Origin: Flavobacterium aquidurense
GTDB taxonomy: Bacteria > Bacteroidota > Bacteroidia > Flavobacteriales > Flavobacteriaceae
NCBI RefSeq assembly: GCF_001404985.1
Contig: NZ_JRLF01000015.1
Coordinates: forward strand, 558,001 to 622,000
DNA: 64,000 nucleotides
Direction of reading: 5' to 3'
The position numbers and the translations under genes were made by a program. This document shows, in pieces, positions 34,687 through 43,848 of the stretch. Position 1 is the stretch's first letter. Each line of letters starts with the position of its first letter. The notes under the pieces were generated by a model, which had not been told where the DNA came from, did not search any database, and worked only from the letters and a program-made list of their open reading frames with translations.

Positions 34687-36785
34687 TAATTTGCTACTTT
34701 TAAAGTTAAGTCTGAATCGTAATATAAGATATAAACACCTTTATTGGCGTGTCCTCCATCTTCTTTTCTGTAAAACTGAAATTTATTATCAACTTGTTCT
34801 GTTGTTATTAAATCTGTAGTTTCCTGATATGTTTTTCCTTGCACTAAACGCATCATGGTATCAAAGGTTACATCGAATCCACGTGTTGCATACGTATTTG
34901 GATTTATTTTATTTTTTAATCTATATTCCTTGTCAAATATCAAAACTCCCTGTTCATCACTTTCACGGGTTACTGACGGATACATTAATTTTAATTTTAC
35001 CAGATTATCAAAACTAATTTCGTCAGTATCTAGAGTACTGTTTGGCTCTAAAATAACCAATTGAACCTGACATGATTTTTGTGCATCCAATAAAGCTTTT
35101 ATAGTGTTTTTTACCATTGCTGTATTTCCAGTTTCCATCACCACATAATTCATTCTGTTTGGCAACAACAAACTTTTTAAATTAGCCACATCCAAACCTC
35201 CTGTTTCTGTCAAAGAGGCAAAAACGACTCCTTTTTGATTTTGTTTAATATAACTAATTACTGACTCTTTCTTTTTATCAACAACAGCAACAATATTTCC
35301 GTTTTTAGAACGCATATAATCAAAAACTGAATTTCTCACGACATCATTTGAAGGAATCGTTTGGTATAAATTATCAATAGGGTTTGCTGAATCTTTAGAT
35401 AATGGCGAAATTACAGGAACATTATACAAACGTAATGAGTTAGCGGTAGCTTCAGCATTATTTTGATAAAATGGCCCAATGACAGCATTTGCATCTTGTA
35501 ATTTATTCTGAGAAATTAAAGTCGAAACATTCGAATTTATTTTAGTTTCCTGTGAATCATAAATAGCCACATCAATTGGCAATTTTAATGTTTTGGCAGA
35601 ATCGATTGCCATCATTGCTCCTGAATAAAAATCAAGGGTCATGTTCAGGAATTTATCATTTTTGATACGATTAGCAGCGCTCATAGTATCATTTTGCATT
35701 TTATTTAAATTGAAAGGCAATAAAAGAACTAATTTTTTACGCTCATTTTGTCCTCTTTTTTTAGTCAGTTCAACTACTTCTGGATTAGCAGAAACGGTTT
35801 CAGATTTTACTTTGTCAACAATTTTAATTCCGGCAGTATTCTCCGTTGAAGTATCAATAGATTTCTCCATTGCTTTTTCTACTGGTTGTTGTTGAGCAAT
35901 AATTGGGGCCGGTGCCAAATATCCTGTAGGAACTTTTAGAACCATTCCTTCTTTTACTCCTTCAGACAAAGGCGGGTTCAATTCTGTCAATTCTTCCTGA
36001 GTTAAATGAAAAGTTCTTGATAAACTATAAAAAGTCTCTTTTGGTTTTACCTGATAATCCATATAAGACGTCGCCTTTTTTGAAGTTTCAGTCTTTTTAG
36101 TTTCAGCAGGTTTTGAAACATTTGCAACAGCCGCAGATGAAGTTTCTGTTTTAGGTGCTTTTCCTTTTATGGTAACACGATATCCTATTGGTAAACTCGA
36201 AACAATTTCAGGATTACGTTTTTCAAGTTCCTCAATTGTAATTCCGTATTGTTTTGCAATAGAAAACTTCGTTTCTTTTGCCACAACATCATGATACACA
36301 TATTTTTCCTGTGCTTTTTCTTTCGCAGGTTTATCTGTATTTACTACGGATTTTTTTGCTAATCCTTTAGCAGGAATCACCAATTTTTGGCCAATTTGAA
36401 CTCCGGTTTTTTCAAGAACAGGATTTGCAGCTTTTAAATCTTCATCAGAGATACCATATTTTTTTTCGATACTGTAAAAAGTCTCTTTAGGCTGTACTTC
36501 ATGAATCACTTCTTTTGTATTACCTTTTGATTTTGCTGCAGCTGTTTCAGATTTTGCTGCTGATTTTGTACCATTGGTCGGAATCAATAAAACTGTATTT
36601 GGTTTTACACCACTTCTGGCATCCGGATTTAAAGCATAAATATCATAAGGCGTTACCTTAAATTTTACAGCTATCTGATTAACAGTTTCTCCATTTGCAA
36701 CAGTATACTTAATTACTTTTTCTTGTGAAAAAGCAGAAAACGTTACAAAAAAAACAAGAAACAATAATGTTGAATAATATTTCAT
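34686..36785 (-). CDS. Four-LysM protein with periplasmic-binding-protein-like C-terminus
   Basis: 699 residues. Signal peptide about 1-20 (ending FSAFSQ). Four LysM modules around 24-70, 93-140, 162-208 and 241-288, each with the ETxxxIAxxYxVT...NP...G..I.IP pattern, separated by Lys/Ala/Thr linkers. The C-terminal half (about 345-695) begins RKKLVLLLPFNL and reads like a type-1 periplasmic-binding fold (DFYSGAMMAIDSA, VIGPFYQNNAEAT, VPVISPLSKD). LysM binds peptidoglycan. The layout recalls LpoA, an outer-membrane activator of PBP1A, but the LysM part differs and no lipobox is present. Coupled to OsmC. Confidence 0.87.
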   Translation of the reverse strand: MKYYSTLLFLVFFVTFSAFSQEKVIKYTVANGETVNQIAVKFKVTPYDIYALNPDARSGVKPNTVLLIPTNGTKSAAKSETAAAKSKGNTKEVIHEVQPKETFYSIEKKYGISDEDLKAANPVLEKTGVQIGQKLVIPAKGLAKKSVVNTDKPAKEKAQEKYVYHDVVAKETKFSIAKQYGITIEELEKRNPEIVSSLPIGYRVTIKGKAPKTETSSAAVANVSKPAETKKTETSKKATSYMDYQVKPKETFYSLSRTFHLTQEELTELNPPLSEGVKEGMVLKVPTGYLAPAPIIAQQQPVEKAMEKSIDTSTENTAGIKIVDKVKSETVSANPEVVELTKKRGQNERKKLVLLLPFNLNKMQNDTMSAANRIKNDKFLNMTLDFYSGAMMAIDSAKTLKLPIDVAIYDSQETKINSNVSTLISQNKLQDANAVIGPFYQNNAEATANSLRLYNVPVISPLSKDSANPIDNLYQTIPSNDVVRNSVFDYMRSKNGNIVAVVDKKKESVISYIKQNQKGVVFASLTETGGLDVANLKSLLLPNRMNYVVMETGNTAMVKNTIKALLDAQKSCQVQLVILEPNSTLDTDEISFDNLVKLKLMYPSVTRESDEQGVLIFDKEYRLKNKINPNTYATRGFDVTFDTMMRLVQGKTYQETTDLITTEQVDNKFQFYRKEDGGHANKGVYILYYDSDLTLKVAN

Positions 36786-36879
36786 AATAAGGCTTAAAAC
36801 AATTTAATTTTTAATTCAAAAACAAGTTATTAATTTCTATTTAAAGCAAGATTCTTGCCACTTGTTAATTTAGCGCAAA

Positions 36880-38796
36880 TTATTCTCTAAGATCGATTTC
36901 AACCTTAGCAATAATAATCTCTTTATATAACTCATCTTCTTCTTTTTTCTTGCATTGATAGAGTACTTCTTCCATATTTTGGTACTTATCCGAGTAAACA
37001 TAATACGAAAGACTATTAATATTAAAAAAGAAGCTAGCGTTAAAATCGCCAGAATCAATAAGTTTCATTATGAGCTTATCTCTTAATGTTGCGTCTGTAA
37101 ATATACCTAAAACTAAGTAATAGCCGTTTGAAACTTCTTTAAGATTATCATAAACTTCAACCTTTACTGTTTTATCTGTCCTAAGCGGATTTTCTTTTAA
37201 CTCACGTTTCATTTCTTCCAGCGAAATTGTTTTTGATGTTTCTGCCGGGTTACTTTTACTTTGATTTTTAATGGCTTCGTCCTGATATTTCTTCAATTTT
37301 ATCAAAGCCAGTTTATCATCAAATTTTCGCGCCTCCATACTATAATATGTGGCTTTGCTGATATGGCGTTTTACCTCTATTTTTTTCTGGTTATCAAGTG
37401 AATCAATTTTAGCAATTAAAAGTTGATTTTGTGCATCTCCCTGTTCCTGCTCTATTTTATATCTTTTTATTTCTTCTAAAGAAAGGCGTTGCTGCAATGA
37501 AGTAACATTATTATTCTTTTCGTTTTCGCGGATTTTCTTTTTGTATTCCTGATTTTCTTCAACCGCAATTTTCTCTACTTTATTCATTAAACCAGCGTAT
37601 GCTTTTCGATTTTCGGCCAATTCTTTCTTTAACTGAGAAGATAATTCGCTGGTTTTTCCAATACTTTCATAGGATTGTTTTTCCAGTCGTTTCGATTCGT
37701 CAATATTCAGGATATCCATTCTTTTTAAATCGACTAAATCATTATTCATAGTGTTAACCAATGAATCTAATTTTGCCATTAAAATATCCTGTACATTTTT
37801 ATTCGCTTCCAGAACCAGACGTAATTTTTCGACTGAATTTTCTTTAGAACCGTTCATATTATTCAGATTGACTTTTAAATCATTAATCTTTATAATTTTC
37901 TGATTCATTTCTTTCTGAACCACCAATCTGTCTTTGAGGTCTTCTAATTCAACTGTTTTAGCTTTTCCTTTTTCAACCACAACTTGTTTTTCGGCAAGAG
38001 CCAGCATTAATTCTTCGCTTTCGTTGGTTGGTTTTACTTCCTTAGTATTTATAGCCAATTTATTGCCAACAATTAATCCGTTTACAATTTCAGGATTTTG
38101 AGATTCCAGTTGATCGATAGAAATGCCATATTTTTTGGCAATAGCAAATTTAGTTTCCTTAGGTTCCACCACATGAAAAACCGTTTCCTGATTAATTACA
38201 CGAATTCGTCCGTCTAACGTTTTTCTTTTGTTTGGAATTAAAATTGTCTGACCTATTTGCAGTCCGCTCTGAAGCTGTTCTTTATTTAAATTTTCAAGAT
38301 CCTGAACTGATACATTATATTGTCTGGCAATACTAAAAAGTGATTCTCTGGCAACAACCTGATGTGTTACTTTTGAAGAAGCTGTATTTTCTGTTTTAGG
38401 AAGATTTGCAGCATCCTGCGGAATACTTAATTCCTGACCAATCTGAAGTCCGTTTGCTAAAATTGGATTTGCATTCTGAATGGCTTCAACAGAAACATTA
38501 TATTGTTTTGACAGGCCAAAAAGGGTTTCTTTTGCACCAACAATATGTTTAATTTGTTGGTTTGAATTTTGTTTTTCTGTAGAGTGAACCGGAATTTTAA
38601 TAATTTGATTGTCTTTTATTCCGTTCTGCGATTCAGGGTTGAGTTTGTAAATTTCTTCAACAGAAACCTTATATTTTTGGGCAATATAATAAGCAGTTTC
38701 TCCTTTTTGAATTTTGTGTTCAATAATTGAATCTTGCGCAGTTATTTTGTTAAAAGACAAAATAATGACAAGAGAAATCGTTAAAAATTCTCTCAT
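36880..38796 (-). CDS. Four-LysM protein with long coiled coil and SPOR-like C-terminus
   Basis: 638 residues. Signal peptide about 1-20. Four LysM modules lie between about 22 and 250 (KGETAYYIAQKYKVS, KETLFGLSKQYNVS, RESLFSIARQYNVS, KETKFAIAKKYGIS). A charged helical region (about 262-520), rich in Lys/Glu with heptad spacing, suggests a coiled coil. The last 90 residues (YYLVLGIFTDATLRDKLIMK...FFNINSLSYYVYSD) have the length and alternating pattern of a SPOR domain, which binds denuded glycan. The probable role is a peptidoglycan-associated envelope scaffold. It lies upstream of the other LysM gene and downstream of guaA's terminator. Confidence 0.83.
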   Translation of the reverse strand: MREFLTISLVIILSFNKITAQDSIIEHKIQKGETAYYIAQKYKVSVEEIYKLNPESQNGIKDNQIIKIPVHSTEKQNSNQQIKHIVGAKETLFGLSKQYNVSVEAIQNANPILANGLQIGQELSIPQDAANLPKTENTASSKVTHQVVARESLFSIARQYNVSVQDLENLNKEQLQSGLQIGQTILIPNKRKTLDGRIRVINQETVFHVVEPKETKFAIAKKYGISIDQLESQNPEIVNGLIVGNKLAINTKEVKPTNESEELMLALAEKQVVVEKGKAKTVELEDLKDRLVVQKEMNQKIIKINDLKVNLNNMNGSKENSVEKLRLVLEANKNVQDILMAKLDSLVNTMNNDLVDLKRMDILNIDESKRLEKQSYESIGKTSELSSQLKKELAENRKAYAGLMNKVEKIAVEENQEYKKKIRENEKNNNVTSLQQRLSLEEIKRYKIEQEQGDAQNQLLIAKIDSLDNQKKIEVKRHISKATYYSMEARKFDDKLALIKLKKYQDEAIKNQSKSNPAETSKTISLEEMKRELKENPLRTDKTVKVEVYDNLKEVSNGYYLVLGIFTDATLRDKLIMKLIDSGDFNASFFFNINSLSYYVYSDKYQNMEEVLYQCKKKEEDELYKEIIIAKVEIDLRE

Positions 38797-38812
38797 AAAT
38801 AGTAGGTTTAAA

Positions 38813-38846
38813 AAATTAAGGCATTACAAATGTAACGCCTTAATTT
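38813..38846 (-). terminator. Intrinsic terminator after guaA
   Basis: AAATTAAGGCATTACA pairs with TGTAACGCCTTAATTT with one mismatch, 12 bp after the guaA stop. Confidence 0.75.
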
Positions 38847-38857
38847 GAAAAATAATA

Positions 38858-40387
38858 CTATTCCCACTCAATTGTTGCAGGTGGTTTTGAACTGATATCG
38901 TAAACTACACGATTCACGCCTTTTACCTTGTTTATAATGTCGTTAGACACTTTCATCAGGAATTCATAAGGTAAATGAACCCAGTCAGCAGTCATACCAT
39001 CTGTTGATTCTACAGCTCTAAGCGCTACTACTTTTTCATAAGTACGTTCATCGCCCATCACACCAACACTGTTTACCGGAAGCAAAATTGCTCCAGCCTG
39101 CCAAACTTTATCATATAATCCCCATGATTTTAATCCTTCGATAAAAACAGCGTCAACATCTTGTAAAATCTGAACTTTTTCAGGAGTAATATCTCCTAAA
39201 ATCCTGATTGATAATCCTGGTCCCGGGAAAGGGTGTCTTCCTAATAATTCAGGATCTATTCCTAAAGTAGCTCCAACTCTTCGAACTTCGTCTTTAAACA
39301 ACATTCTAAGCGGTTCTACAATTTTTAATTTCATATAATCCGGCAATCCACCTACATTATGGTGAGATTTAATTGTTGCCGATGGTCCTTTTACCGAAAC
39401 TGATTCGATTACGTCTGGATAAATAGTTCCTTGTGCTAACCATTTAACGTCTTCGATCAAATGTGATTCATCATCAAAAACTTCGATAAATACACGACCA
39501 ATAGTTTTACGTTTTGTTTCAGGATCACTGATTCCGGCTAATTCGCCTAAGAAACGATCTCCGGCATCTACTCCTTTTACGTTTAATCCCATTCCTTTGT
39601 ATTGATCTAATACATTTTGGAATTCGTTTTTACGAAGCAAACCGTTATTTACGAAAATACAATATAAGTTTTTACCAATTGCCTGGTGTAATAAAACTGC
39701 CGCAACGGTAGAATCTACTCCGCCTGACAATCCTAAAACAACCTTATCATTTCCTAATTTCTCTTTTAATTCTCCCACCATTTCTTCTACGAAAGCATTT
39801 GGTGTAAAGTTTTGAGGCACTTCGGCAATGTTAACTAAAAAGTTTTCCAGCATTTTTGATCCATCTGTAGAATGAAAAACTTCCGGGTGATATTGAATGG
39901 CATAAGTAGTTTCACCTTCAATTTTATAAGCAGCAAATTCTACATCATGTGTGCTTGCTAATTTTACTGCATTTGTTGGTAAAGCCTTGATACTATCACT
40001 ATGGCTCATCCAAACCTGGCTGTTTTCTGAAACTCCGTTAAAGAAAGTTTCACCTTCTTTAATATAAGATAAATTAGCCCTGCCATATTCTCTGGTGTTC
40101 GAAGCAGCAACTTCACCTCCACTAAAGTGGGCTAAATATTGTGCTCCGTAACAAACTGCCAACATAGGAAGTTTGCCTCGAATTTGGGATAAATCAGGAT
40201 GTGGAGCATCTTCTGCACGAACAGAAAATGGGCTTCCTCCTAAAATTACGGCTTTATAAGGTGATAAATCACTAGGAAAGTGATTGTAAGGAAAAATTTC
40301 GCAGAATATATTTAATTCGCGAACTCTACGCGCAATAAGCTGTGTATATTGCGATCCGAAATCTAAAATAAGTACGTTGTGTTGCAT
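38858..40387 (-). CDS. guaA: GMP synthase (glutamine-hydrolysing)
   Basis: 509 residues from ATG 40387 (MQHNVLILDFGSQYTQLIARR). A TTG two codons upstream is not needed. It aminates XMP to GMP. Glutaminase domain about 1-190 with nucleophile Cys in LAVCYGAQY and YHPEVFHS. ATP-pyrophosphatase domain with GLSGGVDSTVAA (about 224-235). Dimerisation domain at the C-terminus ending SSKPPATIEWE. Single transcription unit with its own terminator. Confidence 0.97.
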   Translation of the reverse strand: MQHNVLILDFGSQYTQLIARRVRELNIFCEIFPYNHFPSDLSPYKAVILGGSPFSVRAEDAPHPDLSQIRGKLPMLAVCYGAQYLAHFSGGEVAASNTREYGRANLSYIKEGETFFNGVSENSQVWMSHSDSIKALPTNAVKLASTHDVEFAAYKIEGETTYAIQYHPEVFHSTDGSKMLENFLVNIAEVPQNFTPNAFVEEMVGELKEKLGNDKVVLGLSGGVDSTVAAVLLHQAIGKNLYCIFVNNGLLRKNEFQNVLDQYKGMGLNVKGVDAGDRFLGELAGISDPETKRKTIGRVFIEVFDDESHLIEDVKWLAQGTIYPDVIESVSVKGPSATIKSHHNVGGLPDYMKLKIVEPLRMLFKDEVRRVGATLGIDPELLGRHPFPGPGLSIRILGDITPEKVQILQDVDAVFIEGLKSWGLYDKVWQAGAILLPVNSVGVMGDERTYEKVVALRAVESTDGMTADWVHLPYEFLMKVSNDIINKVKGVNRVVYDISSKPPATIEWE

Positions 40388-40418
40388 GCGCAAAAATACT
40401 TTTTATATTCGAATTTGA

Positions 40419-40467
40419 AAAATCGGAACAATGAAAAAATAATATTTTTTTTCATTGTTCCGATTTT
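40419..40467. terminator. Perfect hairpin in the divergent guaA/lipoprotein gap
   Basis: AAATCGGAACAATGAAAAAA-type left arm and TTTTTTTCATTGTTCCGATTT right arm form a stem of about 20 bp with a small A/T loop. It has terminator shape but lies between two divergent genes, where a terminator is unexpected. Confidence 0.65.
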
Positions 40468-40476
40468 TAGGCTCAA

Positions 40477-40518
40477 TCCCGAAGTTTCGGGACAGAGCAA
40501 CAATCCCGAAGCTTCGGG
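40477..40518. repeat. Two TCCCGAAG-TTCGGG palindromes
   Basis: TCCCGAAGTTTCGGGA (40477-40492) and TCCCGAAGCTTCGGG (40504-40518). The same motif appears degenerate near 18990, as TCCCGAAGCTTTGGGA at 59590 and as a longer-armed form at 47310-47339. Confidence 0.65.
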
Positions 40519-40560
40519 CCAAAGGTTTAGAATCGATGATTTTATTAAGTCTTTTCTCTG

Positions 40561-40584
40561 TTCCTTTGTCCCTTTGCTACTTTG
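40561..40584. repeat. CAAAGnnn octamer array (reverse orientation, three units)
   Basis: TTCCTTTG, TCCCTTTG and CTACTTTG in 8-nt phase; reverse complement CAAAGTAG, CAAAGGGA, CAAAGGAA. The same family occurs at 43765. Confidence 0.65.
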
Positions 40585-40645
40585 AACCTAAAAAAGAAAA
40601 ATCCAACTTTGAAGAAAAAACGTAACTAGAAAAAAAATCCTATTT

Positions 40646-41173
40646 ATGAAATCAAAACTAGTTGCCTTTTGTCTTTTTTTAGCTGTATTTTTAAATTCAT
40701 GTGATACTGTTGATGACTTATTGTCTTTTACTATTTCTAATGAAACTTCGATTAAAATAAAAAGCACTTCACCTATCAATTTACCTTCAGAAATTATCAA
40801 GCCTGATGTAACAACAAATTCTTCAGCTGAATTTGAAAACAACAAAACCAAAGCAAGTCTGGTTAAGGATGTAAAAATTAGATCACTTAAATTATCAATT
40901 GCCGATCCTGCTGATAAAACATTTACGTTTTTGAAATCGATTCATTTATACATTTCAACATCAAACTCTGACGAAATAGAATTGGCATATCTGGATAACA
41001 TCAATTCTACATCTAATACAATTGATTTAATTTGTACCGATGCCAGATTAGACCAGTACATAAAAGCTGATAAATATAAAATCAGGACTAAGGTTACTTT
41101 AAAAGAAACCCTAACAAAAGATGTAACGGTAAAAGCAGATATGAAGTTTAGAGTAACTGCAGATCCATTTTAG
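40646..41173 (+). CDS. Lipoprotein of unknown function
   Basis: 175 residues with a lipoprotein signal (LAVFLNSCDTVDD, Cys near 19). The mature part is Thr/Ser/Lys-rich and predicted mainly beta, with no recognised domain. There are no close neighbours on the same strand. Repeat families flank it on both sides (CAAAGnnn upstream, CTAAGnnn immediately after the stop). Confidence 0.72.
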   Translation: MKSKLVAFCLFLAVFLNSCDTVDDLLSFTISNETSIKIKSTSPINLPSEIIKPDVTTNSSAEFENNKTKASLVKDVKIRSLKLSIADPADKTFTFLKSIHLYISTSNSDEIELAYLDNINSTSNTIDLICTDARLDQYIKADKYKIRTKVTLKETLTKDVTVKADMKFRVTADPF

Positions 41174-41174
41174 T

Positions 41175-41302
41175 CTAAGTAACTAAGGTGCTAAGTGGCT
41201 AAGATTCTAAGTTAAAAAAGGATGAAAACTTGCAAGTGCAAAAATTTTGTCCTTTTTACTTTTTTCTTCGTTACTAAAAAACTCGGTTACTTAGTACCTT
41301 AG
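41175..41302. repeat. CTAAGnnn octamer array, inverted pair
   Basis: Five perfect 8-nt units start one base after the lipoprotein stop (CTAAGTAA, CTAAGGTG, CTAAGTGG, CTAAGATT, CTAAGTTA; 41175-41214). Two intact reverse units lie at 41287-41302 (TTACTTAG, TACCTTAG), with degenerate units between 41270 and 41286. Confidence 0.7.
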
Positions 41303-41331
41303 AAACTTTAAATCTTTGTAAAACAAACCTC

Positions 41332-41784
41332 ATGAAACTAATCCAAAAGATATTACTACATTTAATAATCGTCTTTATTGTTATAATTTTCCCTGTTATT
41401 GTATATGAATTCATGTCAAACAATGGATATAATGATTTTGCATTTATTGGTGGAGTATCTTATTTTATTTATGCTTTTTATTTTGCGCTTAAAATTAAAA
41501 AGCATCGTGCAAAAGTTATCATTTTAGGAATACTGTCTTTATTACTGGCACTTTGTATTGGATTATTACTGAGCGAAATCAATATATTCTTCCCTATTAT
41601 ATTATTAATAATCAATTTAATACTTCAAGCTTTTTTAGTAATCAAAAACCCAAAATATAGAGATCAGATTATAGGAAACTCTTATCTTATTAATTTTGTC
41701 ATTACATTAATACTGTCTGTTATAATTACTTTTTTTTGGTTTCTGGCTATGGCAGCAAGCGGTATGCCTTCTAATCATTACTAA
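41332..41784 (+). CDS. Small membrane protein, four helices
   Basis: 150 residues with four hydrophobic segments (about 5-25, 37-52, 60-80, 85-105) and a fifth near 120-142. No conserved motif or family recognised. The start ATG follows a degenerate repeat region with a TAAATCTTTG stretch that may be a promoter. Function unknown. Confidence 0.65.
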   Translation: MKLIQKILLHLIIVFIVIIFPVIVYEFMSNNGYNDFAFIGGVSYFIYAFYFALKIKKHRAKVIILGILSLLLALCIGLLLSEINIFFPIILLIINLILQAFLVIKNPKYRDQIIGNSYLINFVITLILSVIITFFWFLAMAASGMPSNHY

Positions 41785-42023
41785 GTTACTTTTATAAGGA
41801 AAAAATAAAACAGCTTTGTAAACCTTTCCTGCTTTTTCTCTCCAAAAAAATCAAGCTTTATTAGTCTGTACTTCTAAAAACCAAATCTTTTCATTAAATT
41901 TATAAAACCATACCAAATTGTTTTTTACATCATAACCAGATGTATCTTAAAATCTAATAATTAAGAAAGTAAACCATAACCAATGTTGATACTGTCTAAA
42001 TATTAATTTTAAAAAGATAATCC
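41785..42023. other. Gene-free stretch upstream of poxB
   Basis: AT-rich leader region. No hairpin, repeat or convincing TAnnTTTG box was found. Confidence 0.4.
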
Positions 42024-43760
42024 ATGAGTAAAATAGTTGCGGAACAATTAGTTGACATGTTGGTAGAAGCCGGAGTAAAACGTGTATATGCGGTAACCGG
42101 TGATAGTTTAAATCATTTTAATGATGCAATAAGAAGAAACGGAAAAATAAAATGGATTCATGTGCGACATGAGGAAGTTGGTGCTTATGCGGCAGCTGCC
42201 GAAGCAGAATTAGATGGTTTTGCTGTTTGCGCCGGAAGTTGCGGCCCAGGACATGTACATTTAATCAACGGCTTGTATGATGCGCATCGCTCCCATGTGC
42301 CTTTACTTGCCATTGCATCTACAATAAATACGAGCGAAATGGGAATGGATTATTTTCAGGAAACCAATACCATTAAACTGTTTGATGATTGCAGTTGCTA
42401 CAATCAGATGATTATGACGGCTGAACAAGCTCCAAGAATTATACAAACCGCAATTCAACACGCATTAGGTAAAAAAGGTGTTGCGGTTATTGGTTTACCA
42501 GGAGATGTTTCTGAGCTAAAAGCGGTTGAAAGCAATATATCTACTCAATATTTTCATTGTAATCCTGTTATCAGACCTTCTGATACTGAATTGCAACATC
42601 TTGCAAAAGCGATTAATGAAAGTACCAAAATAACTTTATTTTGCGGGATTGGAGCTGAAAAAGCACACGATCAGGTGGTACAATTATCGCAACATATTAA
42701 AGCTCCCGTAGGATATTCTTTTCGAGGAAAAATGAGTATACAGCCCAATAATCCTAACGAAATAGGAATGACAGGGTTACTGGGGCAGCCTTCTGCTTAT
42801 CACAGTATGCACGAATCTCACCTGGTATTATTATTAGGAACTGATTTTCCTTATGATAAATTCATGCCTTCTGATAATAAAATCATCCAAATCGATACTA
42901 GTACAGAACGTTTAGGCCGAAGAGCCAATCTCTATATGGGTTTATGCGGCGATGTGGCAGATACTATCGAAGCTTTATTACCATTGCTGGAAACCAAAAC
43001 AGATGATAGTTTTTTACAAGCGCAACTTAAATTATATGCCAGTGTAAAAGAAAGTATGAATACTTATATCAACGATAATGGCGGAGAAGATACCATACAA
43101 CCGGAATATGTAGCGCATATCATTGATAAATTAGCCAGTAATGATGCCATATTTACTGTAGATACGGGAATGACCTGTGTTTGGGGAGCACGTTTTATTA
43201 AAGGAACAGGAGAAAGAAAAATGCTGGGTTCATTTAATCACGGATCTATGGCAAATGCAATGCCAATGGCTATTGGAGCAGCGCTCGCACATCCTGAAAG
43301 ACAGGTTATTGCTATGTGTGGCGATGGCGGATTATCAATGCTCTTAGGAGATCTGGCAACAATTCATCAATACAATATCCCAATTAAAATTATTGTTTTT
43401 AATAATCGCGCTTTGGGTATGGTAAAACTCGAAATGGAAGTTGGAGGATTACCGGACAATGAAACCGATATGGTGAATCCTGATTTTGGTCTAATTGCCC
43501 AGGCAATGGGATTTCAGGGTGTAAATGTTCACAAACCCGAAGAAGTACAGGGAGCGATCGAAAATGCATTCCGTCATAATGGACCCGTTTTATTAAATAT
43601 TTTTACAAACCCAAATGCATTGGCTATGCCGCCAAAGGTAGAATGGGAACAAGTCGTGGGTATGGCAAAATCTATGACCAGATTAATGCTTGGCGGTAAA
43701 ATGGAAGAAGTTCTGGATACAATTAAATCCAATTATAAACATTTGAAAGAAGGTATTTAA
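42024..43760 (+). CDS. poxB: Thiamine-diphosphate pyruvate oxidase/dehydrogenase (PoxB-like)
   Basis: 578 residues. ThDP-binding fold with the activating glutamate in HVRHEEVGAYAAAAEA (about 48-63), a central FAD/DHS-like domain (about 190-330) and the pyrophosphate domain with GDGGLSMLLGD and NNRALGMVKLE (about 435-470). It decarboxylates pyruvate to acetate, passing electrons to quinone in the E. coli enzyme. The final 20 residues do not obviously match the E. coli membrane-binding helix, so the electron acceptor is open. Single gene with a long leader. Confidence 0.88.
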   Translation: MSKIVAEQLVDMLVEAGVKRVYAVTGDSLNHFNDAIRRNGKIKWIHVRHEEVGAYAAAAEAELDGFAVCAGSCGPGHVHLINGLYDAHRSHVPLLAIASTINTSEMGMDYFQETNTIKLFDDCSCYNQMIMTAEQAPRIIQTAIQHALGKKGVAVIGLPGDVSELKAVESNISTQYFHCNPVIRPSDTELQHLAKAINESTKITLFCGIGAEKAHDQVVQLSQHIKAPVGYSFRGKMSIQPNNPNEIGMTGLLGQPSAYHSMHESHLVLLLGTDFPYDKFMPSDNKIIQIDTSTERLGRRANLYMGLCGDVADTIEALLPLLETKTDDSFLQAQLKLYASVKESMNTYINDNGGEDTIQPEYVAHIIDKLASNDAIFTVDTGMTCVWGARFIKGTGERKMLGSFNHGSMANAMPMAIGAALAHPERQVIAMCGDGGLSMLLGDLATIHQYNIPIKIIVFNNRALGMVKLEMEVGGLPDNETDMVNPDFGLIAQAMGFQGVNVHKPEEVQGAIENAFRHNGPVLLNIFTNPNALAMPPKVEWEQVVGMAKSMTRLMLGGKMEEVLDTIKSNYKHLKEGI

Positions 43761-43764
43761 GGTT

Positions 43765-43839
43765 CAAAGTAGCAAAGGAACAAAGGTCCATAGGTTACAA
43801 AGTATAGCAACTTTGTTCCTTTGGACCTTTGTTGCTTTG
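43765..43839. repeat. CAAAGnnn octamer array, inverted pair after poxB
   Basis: CAAAGTAG, CAAAGGAA, CAAAGGTC and CATAGGTT (43765-43796), then reverse units CAACTTTG, TTCCTTTG, GACCTTTG and TTGCTTTG (43808-43839). All are in 8-nt phase. The arms can pair and lie between the convergent poxB and 43849 genes, so it may terminate both. Confidence 0.75.
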
Positions 43840-43848
43840 AGTCTTAAT

